Assembly (NCBI RefSeq): GCF_030408455.1
Contig: NZ_CP046977.1
Location: forward strand, 2,542,001-2,606,000
From: Corynebacterium atrinae
Lineage (GTDB): Bacteria > Actinomycetota > Actinomycetes > Mycobacteriales > Mycobacteriaceae
Length of the DNA: 64,000 nucleotides
Reading direction: 5' to 3'
Made by a program: the position numbers and the translations under genes
Part shown: piece by piece, positions 1 to 9,098 of the stretch
How positions within the stretch are numbered: the stretch's first letter is position 1
Layout of the letters: each line of letters starts with the position of its first letter
Notes under the pieces: generated by a model
Told to the model about the DNA's origin: nothing
Databases searched by the model: none
What the model saw: only the letters and a program-made list of their open reading frames with translations

Positions 1-150
1 GGCATCAACGGCTGGATTGATTTTTGCAAAATCGTTTCCTATAAGAAAAGCGATTTAGTTTCCAAATCATGTACATTCCTCCACTGTATTTACTTTCGAA
101 AGCAACTAGGGAGCATTTCCGCACATACCACCGGACGTATTGGCGCATAG
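1..150 (+). other. Open frame running in from the left edge, unidentified
   Basis: Frame 1 is open from the first base to a TAG at 148-150 (49 codons), while the other two forward frames stop within about 60 bases. It could be the 3' end of a gene that begins outside the window, but I recognise no motif and the stretch is more AT-rich than the genes downstream. The following bases up to the first clear gene contain no other convincing feature. Confidence 0.2.
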
Positions 151-284
151 TTCCGCAGGAAAGCATCCTCTACATCGGGGCCAATCAAATACGCAGATTC
201 GACATAGTAATCTGAACGAAGTTGAGCCTGATCATCATCGCCATAAGGGGACTATTATATATAGCCCGCGGGAAGGACATTTAC

Positions 285-1607
285 GTGAACCTCTCTGGTC
301 ACAAACCTGAGCAATCAGTTCCCGGAGAACGCCACCTAGTCGTCATTGGGCAGGGGTACGTAGGACTCCCGCTAGCAATGCGTGCTTCGGAAGTGGGGTT
401 CCGGGTCACTGGCTTAGATCGAAGTGGTCCGGTGGTCGACCGGCTGAATGAAGGAAGATCTCATGTAGATGACATCACCGATCAGCAGGTCTCACAGGCC
501 CTAGCCGCAGGATTCTCTGCAACCACCGATTCCGAGGTGATCAGTCGAGCGGACATCGTGGTTATTTGCGTCCCCACCCCGTTAGATCCTCGAGGTGGTC
601 CCGACCTTCGCGCGGTTCGATCAGCGGTGAAGGATATCGCCACCTATGTCCGGTCAGGGACTCTGATTGTTTTGGAGTCAACTGTTTACCCAGGAACTAC
701 AGAAGACATCCTTGTTCCTGCGATCCAGGATTTGGGCTTTAACATCGGAACCGATATCTTCATTGCCTTTTCTCCCGAGCGCATCGACCCCGGCAACCCC
801 AAGTACGGATTGAAGAACACTCCCAAGGTCGTCGGCGCGGTGACCCCGACCTGCCAATCGCACGCGGTGGAGTTCTACTCTCAAATTGTCGACACAGTCG
901 TCCAAGCGCGCGGCACGAAGGAGGCCGAGCTGGCCAAGCTGCTTGAAAACACTTTCCGCCACGTCAACATCGCACTGGTAAACGAAATGGTCCGAATTTG
1001 CCACGAGCTCGACATCGATCTCTGGGACTCCATCGATTGCGCAGAGAGCAAGCCATTCGGATTCATGGCTTTCCGCCCGGGTCCCGGCGTAGGTGGTCAC
1101 TGCATCCCCGTCGATCCGAAATACCTCAGCCACCGAGTCAAGTCCGAGCTGGGTTACCCTTTCCGGCTTCTCGAGATGGCCGAAGTCATCAATGACGCTG
1201 CCCCCAGCTACGTCGCCGAGCGCGTCTGGTCGCTCCTCAATGAACAACGGATCCCCGTCAATGGAGCCAAGGTTCTCCTCCTCGGAGTCACCTACAAACC
1301 CGATGTCAGCGACTGCCGCGAAAGCCCAGCTGATCCTCTCTACTTCAAGCTTTCTTCCTGGGGTGCCAACATCAGCTACCATGACCCCTTCGTTGACAGC
1401 TGGCAGCCTGAGTCCCATGGTCTGCTAACTAAAGAGCCTCTAGCGCGAGTCGAGGATCTCTCCTCTGCCGTGGAGTCGGCTGACATTGTTGTCTTTCTTC
1501 AGGCACACAAAGAGTATGACCTGGAACAACTGTCAGCGCAGTCCACAGTCATCCTGGACACTCGGGGAAAGCTCAACGTCAATTCCAAGGCCGTTCAACG
1601 CCTCTAG
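285..1607 (+). CDS. Nucleotide-sugar (UDP-N-acetylhexosamine type) dehydrogenase
   Basis: A 440-residue NAD-dependent UDP-sugar dehydrogenase that oxidises the C6 hydroxyl of a nucleotide sugar to a uronate in the cytoplasm. The N-terminal Rossmann loop GQGYVG is at residues 22-27, the central region has VLESTVYPGTTE, and the catalytic cysteine is C273 in GGHCIPVDP, which places it in the WecC/WbpA branch. An upstream TTG at 222 would add 21 hydrophobic residues, but GTG 285 is preceded by GGAAGGA at 271-277 at good spacing, so I use it. It is followed closely by a sugar epimerase and, convergently, by a glycosyltransferase, which suggests a surface-polysaccharide locus. Exact substrate (GlcNAc, ManNAc or GalNAc) cannot be read from the sequence. 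Confidence 0.85.
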   Translation: MNLSGHKPEQSVPGERHLVVIGQGYVGLPLAMRASEVGFRVTGLDRSGPVVDRLNEGRSHVDDITDQQVSQALAAGFSATTDSEVISRADIVVICVPTPLDPRGGPDLRAVRSAVKDIATYVRSGTLIVLESTVYPGTTEDILVPAIQDLGFNIGTDIFIAFSPERIDPGNPKYGLKNTPKVVGAVTPTCQSHAVEFYSQIVDTVVQARGTKEAELAKLLENTFRHVNIALVNEMVRICHELDIDLWDSIDCAESKPFGFMAFRPGPGVGGHCIPVDPKYLSHRVKSELGYPFRLLEMAEVINDAAPSYVAERVWSLLNEQRIPVNGAKVLLLGVTYKPDVSDCRESPADPLYFKLSSWGANISYHDPFVDSWQPESHGLLTKEPLARVEDLSSAVESADIVVFLQAHKEYDLEQLSAQSTVILDTRGKLNVNSKAVQRL

Positions 1608-1658
1608 TCAAGAATCTCGATAGACAACCACCCACGAGCAAAAGAAGGTAATTACCGT

Positions 1659-2585
1659 ATGTCAAGAATCGTCATTACCGGTGGAGCAGGATTCATTGGT
1701 TCAAACCTCGCACGCCTCGCGCTGGAGTCGGGACACTCCGTCGTTGTCGTCGACGACCTATCCACCGGGGAGAAGGCTAACCTGGAGGGCCTAGACCTCG
1801 ATTTCGTGGAAATGAGCATTCTCGACGAGGAAGAACTCGTTCCCGTCTTCCAGGGTGCCGATTCAATTGTCCACCTGGCGGCGATGGGTTCCGTGCCCCG
1901 CAGTATTCAGGACCCGCACCGCACCAATGACGTCAACATCAACGGAACACTTGCGGTGCTGCAAGCTGCCCGCCGGGCCGACGTCAATCACTTGGTGTTC
2001 TCGTCGTCTAGCTCGGTTTACGGGCGCAACCCAGCCCTGCCGAAACACGAGCGTGAGTGGGTCCGAGCCATGAGCCCATACGCGGTAACGAAGCTTGCTG
2101 GAGAGCAGTATGTTCTTGCGCATCAGGAGTCCTACGGAATGGAGACGCTCGCGTTCCGCTTTTTCAACGTATTTGGTCCCCGGCAAAGCGTTGGACATGC
2201 TTACGCTGCGGTAATCCCGCGATTCCTCGATGCCATCATCCAGGGCCAGCCGGTAACTATTTATGGCGATGGGACCCAGTCCCGCAGCTTCACCTACGTA
2301 GGCACCGTTTGCAGTGTGCTACTCGACGCTGTCGAGCGACGGGTGAGCCATCCCGAACCGGTCAACCTGGCCTTTGATACCCGCACCGACCTCCATGGAA
2401 TCCTCACCGAGCTAGAGTCTCTGGTCGGTTCCCCGGTCGAGCGAATCTACGAAGACCCTCGCCCAGGAGACGTTAAACACTCTCAGGCTGCTAATTCCTC
2501 GCTGTTGACCTTATTCCCCCAAGTTAAAGAAAAGGACCTGCGAGAAGGACTTGCTGAGACGTTGGCCTGGTACAAGTCTCAGTAG
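1659..2585 (+). CDS. NAD-dependent sugar epimerase/dehydratase (UDP-glucose 4-epimerase-like SDR)
   Basis: A 308-residue extended short-chain dehydrogenase. The cofactor loop GGAGFIG is at residues 8-14 and the catalytic pair Y141/K145 lies in SPYAVTK, preceded by the SSSSSVYG segment that supplies the active-site serine. These features fit UDP-glucose or UDP-N-acetylglucosamine 4-epimerases that interconvert nucleotide sugars in the cytoplasm. The ATG is preceded by AGAAGG. It follows the dehydrogenase by 51 bases on the same strand, so the two probably act in one sugar-nucleotide pathway. The stop codon abuts the end of the convergent glycosyltransferase gene. Confidence 0.85.
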   Translation: MSRIVITGGAGFIGSNLARLALESGHSVVVVDDLSTGEKANLEGLDLDFVEMSILDEEELVPVFQGADSIVHLAAMGSVPRSIQDPHRTNDVNINGTLAVLQAARRADVNHLVFSSSSSVYGRNPALPKHEREWVRAMSPYAVTKLAGEQYVLAHQESYGMETLAFRFFNVFGPRQSVGHAYAAVIPRFLDAIIQGQPVTIYGDGTQSRSFTYVGTVCSVLLDAVERRVSHPEPVNLAFDTRTDLHGILTELESLVGSPVERIYEDPRPGDVKHSQAANSSLLTLFPQVKEKDLREGLAETLAWYKSQ

Positions 2586-3779
2586 CTAAATATCCTGCCC
2601 CACTACCTCGCGGCGGTGAGCGATGGAGCTCAACCAGTCCGACCAGGTTGCGAAGCGATGATCAAGCTCCGAGAGAGCGTATTTTGCGCTCTCTTCAAGC
2701 GACCTGCTCGACTGCTTGTGGTAGACCGAGTCGTCGAGAAGCAATGCAAGAATACTACTTAATTCTTCCGCATCACCTGGGTTGATTAGGAATTCCGGCG
2801 CTACGAGCTCCGGGATTCCACCAACGCGAGACCCTACAACTGGAAGGGCTCGTGACATAGCTTCAATAACTGTCCGGGGCAATCCCTCCGACAATGAAGG
2901 TTGCAGGAGAACGTCGGCGTTATCGATCGCCTCGACTACCTCTTTAGGTGACAACTGCCCGCGAAAACTCACCGAGTCGTCGATTCCCAGTGTCTGGGCT
3001 TGCGACTTGAGTTCCTCGTGGAGTCTGCCTCCACCGACCAGCTCTAGCGAGAAATCGATGGAAGGATGATTTCTGCACAAGAGAGCAACCGCTTGAAGCG
3101 CGATGTCGTGGCCTTTGTAGGGCACTTCCTGTGTGCCCACTGCAATAAGGCGGAGTTCATTTCGGTGGTGGCGGGACAAGCGGGGCGTTTGGCATATCTG
3201 AGAATCTGCAATCTGAACATTGCTGATGGCGATCGTGGGGCCATTCTTAACCGGGTACGTCTGCTGCAGCGTCTCACGGGTAACGAAACGCCCAGCTGAA
3301 GCTGCCGCGCAAATCCACTGAGTGACAAGCCTCCCTAGCGGGGCCAAGCGCCTAATACCTGGAATTGAGCCAAGAGCTAAGACTTCGTAGATGTCACCGA
3401 CGACTTCAACTGCATAGGGGATCTTGCTTACACGCGCAGCAAGAACTGCCAAGGTCGAGAGCGGGCCAGGGGTACGCACCACCAAAAGATCGGCAGATCG
3501 GACAGCAGAGAAGATCTCGCGAGCAATCCGAGGTGCAGTCTTGATAGCACCTCCCAGACCTTGATAGTTACTGAGTGCGATGACGTCGAAGACTGAAACT
3601 GGGTCGCCCTCGCCCGGAGACTGGGTCGCACGAGCTAGCAGGGCGGTGTCGCAGTCATCTAGAGAGTAGCGTCGCCACTGTGTATCACCATTGACGCCAT
3701 CTAGCGCTACCCAGCTTTCCCCCTTGCGGGCTAGGCGGGCTTCAGTAATGAACAAGACGCGAGGATGCGCAGGCAGCAA
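2586..3779 (-). CDS. Glycosyltransferase family 4 (GT-B)
   Basis: A 397-residue retaining GT-B glycosyltransferase. The C-terminal half carries the GT4 donor-site signature, SEGLPRTVIEAMSRALPVV followed by GSRVGGIPELV, and the linker has LIAVGTQEVPYKGHD. The N-terminal half is the less conserved acceptor domain. It would transfer a sugar from a nucleotide donor to a membrane lipid or growing polysaccharide on the cytoplasmic face. It converges on the epimerase gene with no gap. The substrate is unknown; the neighbourhood suggests a strain-variable surface glycan. A terminator lies upstream between it and pck, so it is probably transcribed from its own promoter. Confidence 0.8.
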   Translation of the reverse strand: MLPAHPRVLFITEARLARKGESWVALDGVNGDTQWRRYSLDDCDTALLARATQSPGEGDPVSVFDVIALSNYQGLGGAIKTAPRIAREIFSAVRSADLLVVRTPGPLSTLAVLAARVSKIPYAVEVVGDIYEVLALGSIPGIRRLAPLGRLVTQWICAAASAGRFVTRETLQQTYPVKNGPTIAISNVQIADSQICQTPRLSRHHRNELRLIAVGTQEVPYKGHDIALQAVALLCRNHPSIDFSLELVGGGRLHEELKSQAQTLGIDDSVSFRGQLSPKEVVEAIDNADVLLQPSLSEGLPRTVIEAMSRALPVVGSRVGGIPELVAPEFLINPGDAEELSSILALLLDDSVYHKQSSRSLEESAKYALSELDHRFATWSDWLSSIAHRREVVGQDI

Positions 3780-3813
3780 GTGAACTCCGGATCAAGTCGG
3801 TAGGATTCTGCTT

Positions 3814-3838
3814 CCAAGTATGTCAAATATCTGACATA
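3814..3838. repeat. Inverted repeat in the pck/glycosyltransferase gap
   Basis: The arms TATGTCA and TGACATA are separated by six bases, about 40 bases upstream of the glycosyltransferase start. It has no T-run and may be an operator in the glycosyltransferase promoter. Confidence 0.35.
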
Positions 3839-3840
3839 CA

Positions 3841-3890
3841 AAAAACCGGGCGGGGAAATACTGATTCAGTGATTCCCTGCCCGGCCTTTT
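3841..3890 (-). terminator. Rho-independent terminator of pck
   Basis: CCGGGCGGGGAA at 3846-3857 pairs with TTCCCTGCCCGG at 3873-3884. On the minus strand the stem is followed by a T-tract (complement of the A-run at 3841-3845). It lies 18 bases past the pck stop. The plus strand also has a TTTT after the stem. Confidence 0.85.
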
Positions 3891-3907
3891 ATCCGCAAGT
3901 TTGGCCG

Positions 3908-5731
3908 CTAGGCCTGAGCGATGCGCTCCTTCAGAGCCGCAAGCTGCGCATGAACCTCGGACGGAACGCGCGGGCCGAGGAAGGCGAGGTATTCCTCGTT
4001 CTCCTCCAGGTCACGCTGCCAGTCCGCGGGAGAGGTGCTCAGGGCCTCCTTGACGTCCTCAACCGGGGTATCCAGACCCGACAGATCGAGGTCCTCGACG
4101 CGAGCGGTGTATCCAACAACGGTCTCGTCGGCGTCGACCTTGCCCTCGATGCGGTCAACCACCCAGGCCAGAACTCGGGAGTTCTCGCCGAAGCCCGGCC
4201 ACAGGAAGCGGCCGTCCTCGCCGCGGCGGAACCAGTTGACCAGGAAGATGGCCGGCATACGGTCGCCGCCCTCATTGCCCATGTCGATCCAGTGCTGCAG
4301 GTAGTCTCCGGCGTTGTATCCCATGAACGGCAGCATGGCCATCGGGTCGTGGCGCAGGGAGCCAACCTTGGCTTCCGCGGAGGCGGCGGTCTGACCGGAA
4401 GATAGGGTGGCGCCAATCATGGTGCCGTGCTCCCAGTTGAATGCTTGGGTGACCAGCGGGACAGTGTCCGCGCGACGGCCACCGAAGAGGATGGCATCGA
4501 TCTTGACGCCGTGCCAGTCATTGAATTCGGGGGCAGCGGCCGGGCTCTGCTCGATCGGCACGCAGTAGCGGGAGTTCGGGTGCGCGGCATTGACGCCGGA
4601 ATCCGGGGTCCAATCATTGCCCAGCCAGTCGATGAGGTGAGCGGGCTTTTCGCCGTCCATGCCCTCCCACCAAATGTCGCCATCGTCGGTGAGTGCGACG
4701 TTGGTGAACAGGGTGTTGCCCGGCTCCATGGTCTTCATGGCGATCGGGTTGGAGTCATAGTTGGTACCCGGTGCGACACCGAAGAAACCGTTCTCCGGGT
4801 TGACGGCGTAGAGGCCGTCCTCGCGCAGCTTCAGCCAGGCAATGTCGTCGCCGACGACCTCGGCGGTCCAGCCCTCGATGGTCGGGGTGATCATGGCGAG
4901 GTTGGTCTTGCCACAGGCCGACGGGAAAGCGGCGGCGATGTGGTAGTTCTTGCCCTCCGGGGAAATGAGCTTGAGGATGAGCATGTGCTCAGCCATCCAG
5001 CCCTCTTCCTTAGCCATGACGGAGGCGATACGCAGGGCGTAGCACTTCTTAGCCAGGATGGCGTTTCCGCCGTAACCGGAGCCGTAGGACCAGATCTCCT
5101 TGGTCTCCGGGAACTGGGTGATGTACTTGAGGTCGTTGCACGGCCACGTGACATCTTCCTGGCCCGGCTCCAGCGGGGCGCCCACGGTGTGCAGGGCGTG
5201 AACAAAGTCGCCGTTGGTTCCGATCTTGGCCAGTGCGTCCGCGCCCATGCGGGTCATGACACGCATGGACAGCACCACATAAGCCGAGTCGGTGAGCTGG
5301 ACACCCAGCTTGGGGTCCGGGTCAGTGATCGGGCCCATGCAGAAGGGCACGACGTACATGGTGCGGCCCTTCATGGAACCACGGAAAACTTCGGTCATCT
5401 CCGCCTTCATGGCTGCCGGGTCCGCCCAGTTATTGGTCGGGCCAGCGTCCTCCTCCTTCTCAGAGCAGATGAAGGTGCGGGATTCGACGCGGGCCACGTC
5501 GTCCGGGTTGGAGCGAGCGAGGAAGCTGTTGGGACGCTTCTCCTCGTTCAGCTTGATTAGGGTGCCAGCCTCAACCAGCTGAGAAGTCAGTCGATCCCAC
5601 TCCTCCTGCGAGCCATCAGCGAAGACGACTGCCTCCGGCTGGAACAGCTCCACTGCCTCAGCAATCCAGGAGAGGAGCTTCTCGTTGTCGGTCGGGGCGG
5701 GGCCAACGAGGCCCTTGATGGCAGTGGTCAT
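3908..5731 (-). CDS. pckG: Phosphoenolpyruvate carboxykinase (GTP)
   Basis: A 607-residue GTP-dependent PEPCK that converts oxaloacetate and GTP to phosphoenolpyruvate, CO2 and GDP, the main gluconeogenic step from C4 acids. The P-loop (kinase-1) motif with the hyper-reactive cysteine is FPSACGKTN, with C273 and K275. The PEP/oxaloacetate-binding stretch GSGYGGNA is near residue 217, and length matches the GTP family rather than the ATP family. An AAGGAG ribosome site precedes the ATG. It is monocistronic, with a strong terminator downstream. A long open frame on the opposite strand (4427-5560) is a codon-bias shadow. Confidence 0.97.
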   Translation of the reverse strand: MTTAIKGLVGPAPTDNEKLLSWIAEAVELFQPEAVVFADGSQEEWDRLTSQLVEAGTLIKLNEEKRPNSFLARSNPDDVARVESRTFICSEKEEDAGPTNNWADPAAMKAEMTEVFRGSMKGRTMYVVPFCMGPITDPDPKLGVQLTDSAYVVLSMRVMTRMGADALAKIGTNGDFVHALHTVGAPLEPGQEDVTWPCNDLKYITQFPETKEIWSYGSGYGGNAILAKKCYALRIASVMAKEEGWMAEHMLILKLISPEGKNYHIAAAFPSACGKTNLAMITPTIEGWTAEVVGDDIAWLKLREDGLYAVNPENGFFGVAPGTNYDSNPIAMKTMEPGNTLFTNVALTDDGDIWWEGMDGEKPAHLIDWLGNDWTPDSGVNAAHPNSRYCVPIEQSPAAAPEFNDWHGVKIDAILFGGRRADTVPLVTQAFNWEHGTMIGATLSSGQTAASAEAKVGSLRHDPMAMLPFMGYNAGDYLQHWIDMGNEGGDRMPAIFLVNWFRRGEDGRFLWPGFGENSRVLAWVVDRIEGKVDADETVVGYTARVEDLDLSGLDTPVEDVKEALSTSPADWQRDLEENEEYLAFLGPRVPSEVHAQLAALKERIAQA

Positions 5732-5849
5732 GTGTTCTCCTTGACATAAGCGTCACTAGATAGAGTTTCCTCCCCTAGATTATCGACTTGTCACCACTCG
5801 CGGGGGCTTCCCAAACCGTCTGTACCCCCTCCCTGGCCCTACATGGGCC

Positions 5850-6233
5850 TTATCCATGCTCTATACGAATCCACATGTCCGTTTGCTCATGATGCGAACC
5901 TTTTCTTTGCCTCATTTCGGGGGTGTTTTGGGGAGAATCTTCGCAGGCCAGCACCCTGTTACGTTGGTCACACAGTGGGTCAAAGTCGGTTAATCCCCAC
6001 ATCGCGCGGTGTGGGTCGGCGGAATAGACCTCATAGCGGCCATCGCCATGAACTGTGGAAATGTGATCGACATCTCCATCTCCATCAAGGTCGGCATAAA
6101 CGGTCGCACCCTCCGCATCGCACAAAGTGACCGAATCCCCGGCCACCCCTCCCAATCCCCATTCCTGCTCACCGAGGTACAGCCGGAGCCCCTCTCCCTC
6201 CCCCGCCAATCCTGCCAATCCATGCAGATCCAT
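5850..6233 (-). CDS. Small acidic protein with an Asp-rich repeat, DUF6802-like
   Basis: A 127-residue protein of unknown function. The N-terminus has LGEQEWGLGG and the middle has an aspartate-rich segment (ADLDGDGDVDHIS) followed by GDGRYEVYSAD, like the FG-GAP/dockerin-type repeats of corynebacterial proteins annotated as DUF6802. No signal peptide is evident, so a cytoplasmic or membrane-associated location is possible. GAGGGG eight bases before the ATG supports the start, which lies 15 bases after the stop of the upstream 413-residue gene, so the two are probably cotranscribed. Family assignment is from memory and moderate in confidence. Confidence 0.6.
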   Translation of the reverse strand: MDLHGLAGLAGEGEGLRLYLGEQEWGLGGVAGDSVTLCDAEGATVYADLDGDGDVDHISTVHGDGRYEVYSADPHRAMWGLTDFDPLCDQRNRVLACEDSPQNTPEMRQRKGSHHEQTDMWIRIEHG

Positions 6234-6248
6234 GTCGCTAACCCCTCA

Positions 6249-7490
6249 TCAATCCCGCGCCAAAGTCAGTTTGCGGTGCAGCCACTGCTGCGGGCCGTCG
6301 CGCTGCGCGGCACCGAGGGCAGTCGCACGGCGCAGTCGGGCAGCCTCCCGCTCCGCCCAAAGCACCTGTGCTTCTCGACGCCCCCTTACCCACCGCACCC
6401 AACCCACCGCCACACCAGCCCCCAACCCCAGCACGATGCCGAGCACCGGTTGCCACCACCAAAGCACTCGGCAGATAGCGGCGCCGGTGGCCAGCCCCAA
6501 CACGACGGCCTGCAGCGCGAGGGAACCCAGGCGCGGCTTTCCCGGCTCCGGGAGCGAATTGCTAAGCGCCACTGCGCGCAGACCCCTGAGTACAGCCGCC
6601 GGGTCCGATTCCGCCTGGGCGATGAGTGCTACTAGGTGGGCGTCGAAAAGCAGGCGACGGCGACGTTCGCAGTGCTCAGCGGCGCGCTGCCACGCCCCGA
6701 TCCGCGGGGCAGGCACGACGCCCGCTCGTGGGCGGGCGAGGGCCTGGGCCAAGTCGCCGGGGGCGGCGACAGTACCGTCGACACCGGGCGGTAGCGCGGC
6801 AGTGCTGATGAGTCGGCCGCTGCGGCGGGCGGCGTCGATAAGCGTCGGCACATCGTCCGGACCCCAGCCGGCGGATGGGGCGACGGCGAGGACCGCATCG
6901 ACATCCGAGTGGTCCACGACATCCACGCCCCGCGCCGCTGCTGCTACTTGCGCACAGGCATCGGAATCCGGACCGATGACGGCGATGCGCGGTCGACGGG
7001 GCTCGGCCTCCCGGGCGATCCCCGCCAGCTCTGACGCCACCACCGGATGCCGGGCAGCCAGCAAACGCAACTGCACAGCCAAGAGCCGGAGGCGAACCTC
7101 GATGAGCTGTTCTTTGACCCGTGCGAGCACGAACTCCCAGCTGGAACGATCGAGCTCGGCGACCACCACCACGAGCGGCGAGGCCGTGTGGATCCGCGCA
7201 CGAACCTCAGGCGGCAGGGGCGCGGGGTGCACAAGCACCGCGGCGTCGATCCCTAAAGAAAGCCCAGGCCACGTGACGGTGACCTCCCGTATCTCCGCAC
7301 AGTCGGGCAGCGGCACGCTCCCCTCCAGCGTGCATGCCCCCACGCGGGGCGGGCCCGTAAGTTCGCCGAGGATCCGGCGCAGGTCCATGCCCACGCGGCA
7401 GCCAAACTCGCGCCCATGCGCCCAGTCGGCGGCACGAATAAACATGTCCGGAGTCTCCACCCGCATCCCCCCCTGAATGCCGTTGCCCAC
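6249..7490 (-). CDS. Conserved corynebacterial membrane protein, function unknown
   Basis: A 413-residue protein with no family that I recognise. The first 270 residues are rich in short hydrophobic beta-like stretches (PRIAVIGPDSDAC, VDAVLAVAPSAGWG, GRLISTAALPPGVDG), suggesting a nucleotide-binding-like fold without a clear P-loop. Two adjacent membrane segments follow at about residues 330-370, and the basic C-terminus (RREAQVLWAEREAARLRR) should be cytoplasmic. It is divergent from trmB and precedes the small Asp-rich gene. A similar position next to pck is expected in other corynebacteria. Longest start taken; a start a few codons later is possible. Confidence 0.6.
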   Translation of the reverse strand: MGNGIQGGMRVETPDMFIRAADWAHGREFGCRVGMDLRRILGELTGPPRVGACTLEGSVPLPDCAEIREVTVTWPGLSLGIDAAVLVHPAPLPPEVRARIHTASPLVVVVAELDRSSWEFVLARVKEQLIEVRLRLLAVQLRLLAARHPVVASELAGIAREAEPRRPRIAVIGPDSDACAQVAAAARGVDVVDHSDVDAVLAVAPSAGWGPDDVPTLIDAARRSGRLISTAALPPGVDGTVAAPGDLAQALARPRAGVVPAPRIGAWQRAAEHCERRRRLLFDAHLVALIAQAESDPAAVLRGLRAVALSNSLPEPGKPRLGSLALQAVVLGLATGAAICRVLWWWQPVLGIVLGLGAGVAVGWVRWVRGRREAQVLWAEREAARLRRATALGAAQRDGPQQWLHRKLTLARD

Positions 7491-7582
7491 ATGATCACCC
7501 GGCAGGACTAATCCCGCAACCGCAGGGGATTATGGCTGGCAGAGAATTGAAGTTTGCCCAAGACCAGAGGACAATATAAGGG

Positions 7583-8365
7583 ATGTCTACTTCCAATTTT
7601 CCTGATAGTGCCCGCCCGCTTGGAGATCTGCCCGCTGGCCGCCCCCCGCAAACTGACTTCGGCGATGACGGCCGCACCTACCCTCGCCTCGGTGCGGTGA
7701 GTTTTCGGCGCGGAACCCTCACCGATAACCAAGAAAAGCTCTGGGAGGAAAACTGGCCCCACCTGGGCACAGTCCTCAGCGATGAGCTTATCGACGTCCC
7801 TTCATGGTTCGGTCGCAGCAACGCCCCCACCATCGTGGAAATCGGCTCGGGAACCGGAACCTCCACCGCCGCGATGGCTCCGCTTGAGGCGGACACGAAC
7901 GTTATTGCCGTCGAACTGTACAAGCCGGGCCTGGCCAAGCTCCTCGGCTCGGTCGTGCGCGGGGACATTAACAACATCCGTATGGTGCGCGGGGATGGGG
8001 TCGAGGTCCTCGCCCGCATGATCGCGCCGGCGTCCTTGGACGGCGTCCGTATCTTCTTCCCCGACCCTTGGCCGAAGGCTCGCCATCACAAGCGTCGCCT
8101 CATCCAATCCGGCACCCTGCACCTGATCGCCACCCGCCTCAAGCCGGGTGGCGTCCTCCACGTGGCCACCGATCACGCGGACTATGCCGAATGGATCTCC
8201 GAGCTCGTCGACGTGGAACCTCTCCTGGAATACCGGGGGTGGCCGTGGGAAGAATGCCCGCAGCTCACCGACCGCCAGGTGATCACTAAGTTTGAGGGCA
8301 AGGGTCTGCAAAAAGACCACACCATCAATGAATTTCTGTGGCAGCGCAACCACACGCCTGCTTAA
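7583..8365 (+). CDS. trmB: tRNA (guanine-N7-)-methyltransferase
   Basis: A 260-residue SAM-dependent methyltransferase that makes m7G46 in tRNA variable loops. The SAM-binding motif is [15 protein letters not shown] (GSGTG replacing the usual GCGxG) and the family signature [15 protein letters not shown] is intact, followed by [17 protein letters not shown]. The first 45 residues, rich in Pro, Gly and Arg, are a typical actinobacterial extension. It is the first gene of a run of same-strand genes ending at 13.6 kb, with 28 bases to the next. Confidence 0.95.
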   Translation: MSTSNFPDSARPLGDLPAGRPPQTDFGDDGRTYPRLGAVSFRRGTLTDNQEKLWEENWPHLGTVLSDELIDVPSWFGRSNAPTIVEIGSGTGTSTAAMAPLEADTNVIAVELYKPGLAKLLGSVVRGDINNIRMVRGDGVEVLARMIAPASLDGVRIFFPDPWPKARHHKRRLIQSGTLHLIATRLKPGGVLHVATDHADYAEWISELVDVEPLLEYRGWPWEECPQLTDRQVITKFEGKGLQKDHTINEFLWQRNHTPA

Positions 8366-8393
8366 CTCCTATTTCTGAAATGAGAACCCCTCC

Positions 8394-9071
8394 GTGAGCG
8401 ATCTTCACGAATCCACCCACCATTACACGGCTGCGGCGGCGCCCGGCCCCGAGAACCTGCTGCTCGTGTGGGATGCCCCGAACCTGGACATGGGCCTCGG
8501 TGCCATCCTCGGGGGCCGCCCGACCGCCGCCTACCGCCCGCGTTTCGACGCCATCGGCCGCTGGATGCTCGCCCAGGCCGGCCGCCTGGCACACGAGACC
8601 GGCCAGCACATCGAAGCCGAGGCGACGGTGTTTACCAACGTCACCCCGGGTGGCGCCGATGTCATCCGCCCCTGGGTGGAGGCCCTGCGCAACGTCGGTT
8701 TCGCCGTCTTCGCCAAACCAAAGACCGATGAGGATTCCGACGTCGATCCCGACATGCTGGCGCACATCCGTCGTCGGCACGAAGAAGGTGTGCTCAAAGG
8801 TCTGGTTGTCGCTTCCGCAGACGGCCAGAACTTTAAGGACACTATCGACGAGCTGACTGCCGAAGGCCTGCCCGTCACCGTCCTCGGTTTCCACGAGCAC
8901 GCCTCCTGGGCAGTGGCTTCCGACTCGATCACGTTCGTTGACCTCGAGGAGATCCCCGGGGTCTTCCGCGAGCCACTGCCGCGCATCAGCCTCGACTCCC
9001 TGCCGTCCGAGGGTGCCTGGCTGCAGCCCTTCCGCCCGCTCTCGGCCTTGCTATCTAGCCGCAACCACTAA
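8394..9071 (+). CDS. NYN domain (PIN-like) ribonuclease-type protein
   Basis: A 225-residue cytoplasmic protein of the NYN/LabA-like branch of the PIN nuclease fold. The acidic residues expected to bind metal are visible in LLVWDAPNLDMG near the N-terminus, in KTDEDSDVDPDM near the middle and in LVVASADGQNF, a typical N-Y-N arrangement. Members are proposed RNases acting in RNA turnover. Start is a GTG 28 bases after trmB with only weak ribosome-site character. Placed between trmB and the mycolate exporter, as in C. glutamicum by recollection; no specific substrate is known to me. Confidence 0.8.
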   Translation: MSDLHESTHHYTAAAAPGPENLLLVWDAPNLDMGLGAILGGRPTAAYRPRFDAIGRWMLAQAGRLAHETGQHIEAEATVFTNVTPGGADVIRPWVEALRNVGFAVFAKPKTDEDSDVDPDMLAHIRRRHEEGVLKGLVVASADGQNFKDTIDELTAEGLPVTVLGFHEHASWAVASDSITFVDLEEIPGVFREPLPRISLDSLPSEGAWLQPFRPLSALLSSRNH

Positions 9072-9098
9072 GCTTCGTTCCCGGAAAGGAGGATTGCC

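Noticed and set aside
4427..5560. 377-codon open frame opposite pckG
   Set aside because: Lies entirely antisense to a well-supported essential-type gene. Its composition is typical of the mirrored codon bias of high-GC genes and no ribosome site or family is seen.
6127..7476. 449-codon plus-strand frame opposite the 413-residue gene
   Set aside because: The translation is Ser/Arg/Thr/Pro low-complexity, typical of a shadow. The minus-strand product has membrane helices and a sensible operon partner.
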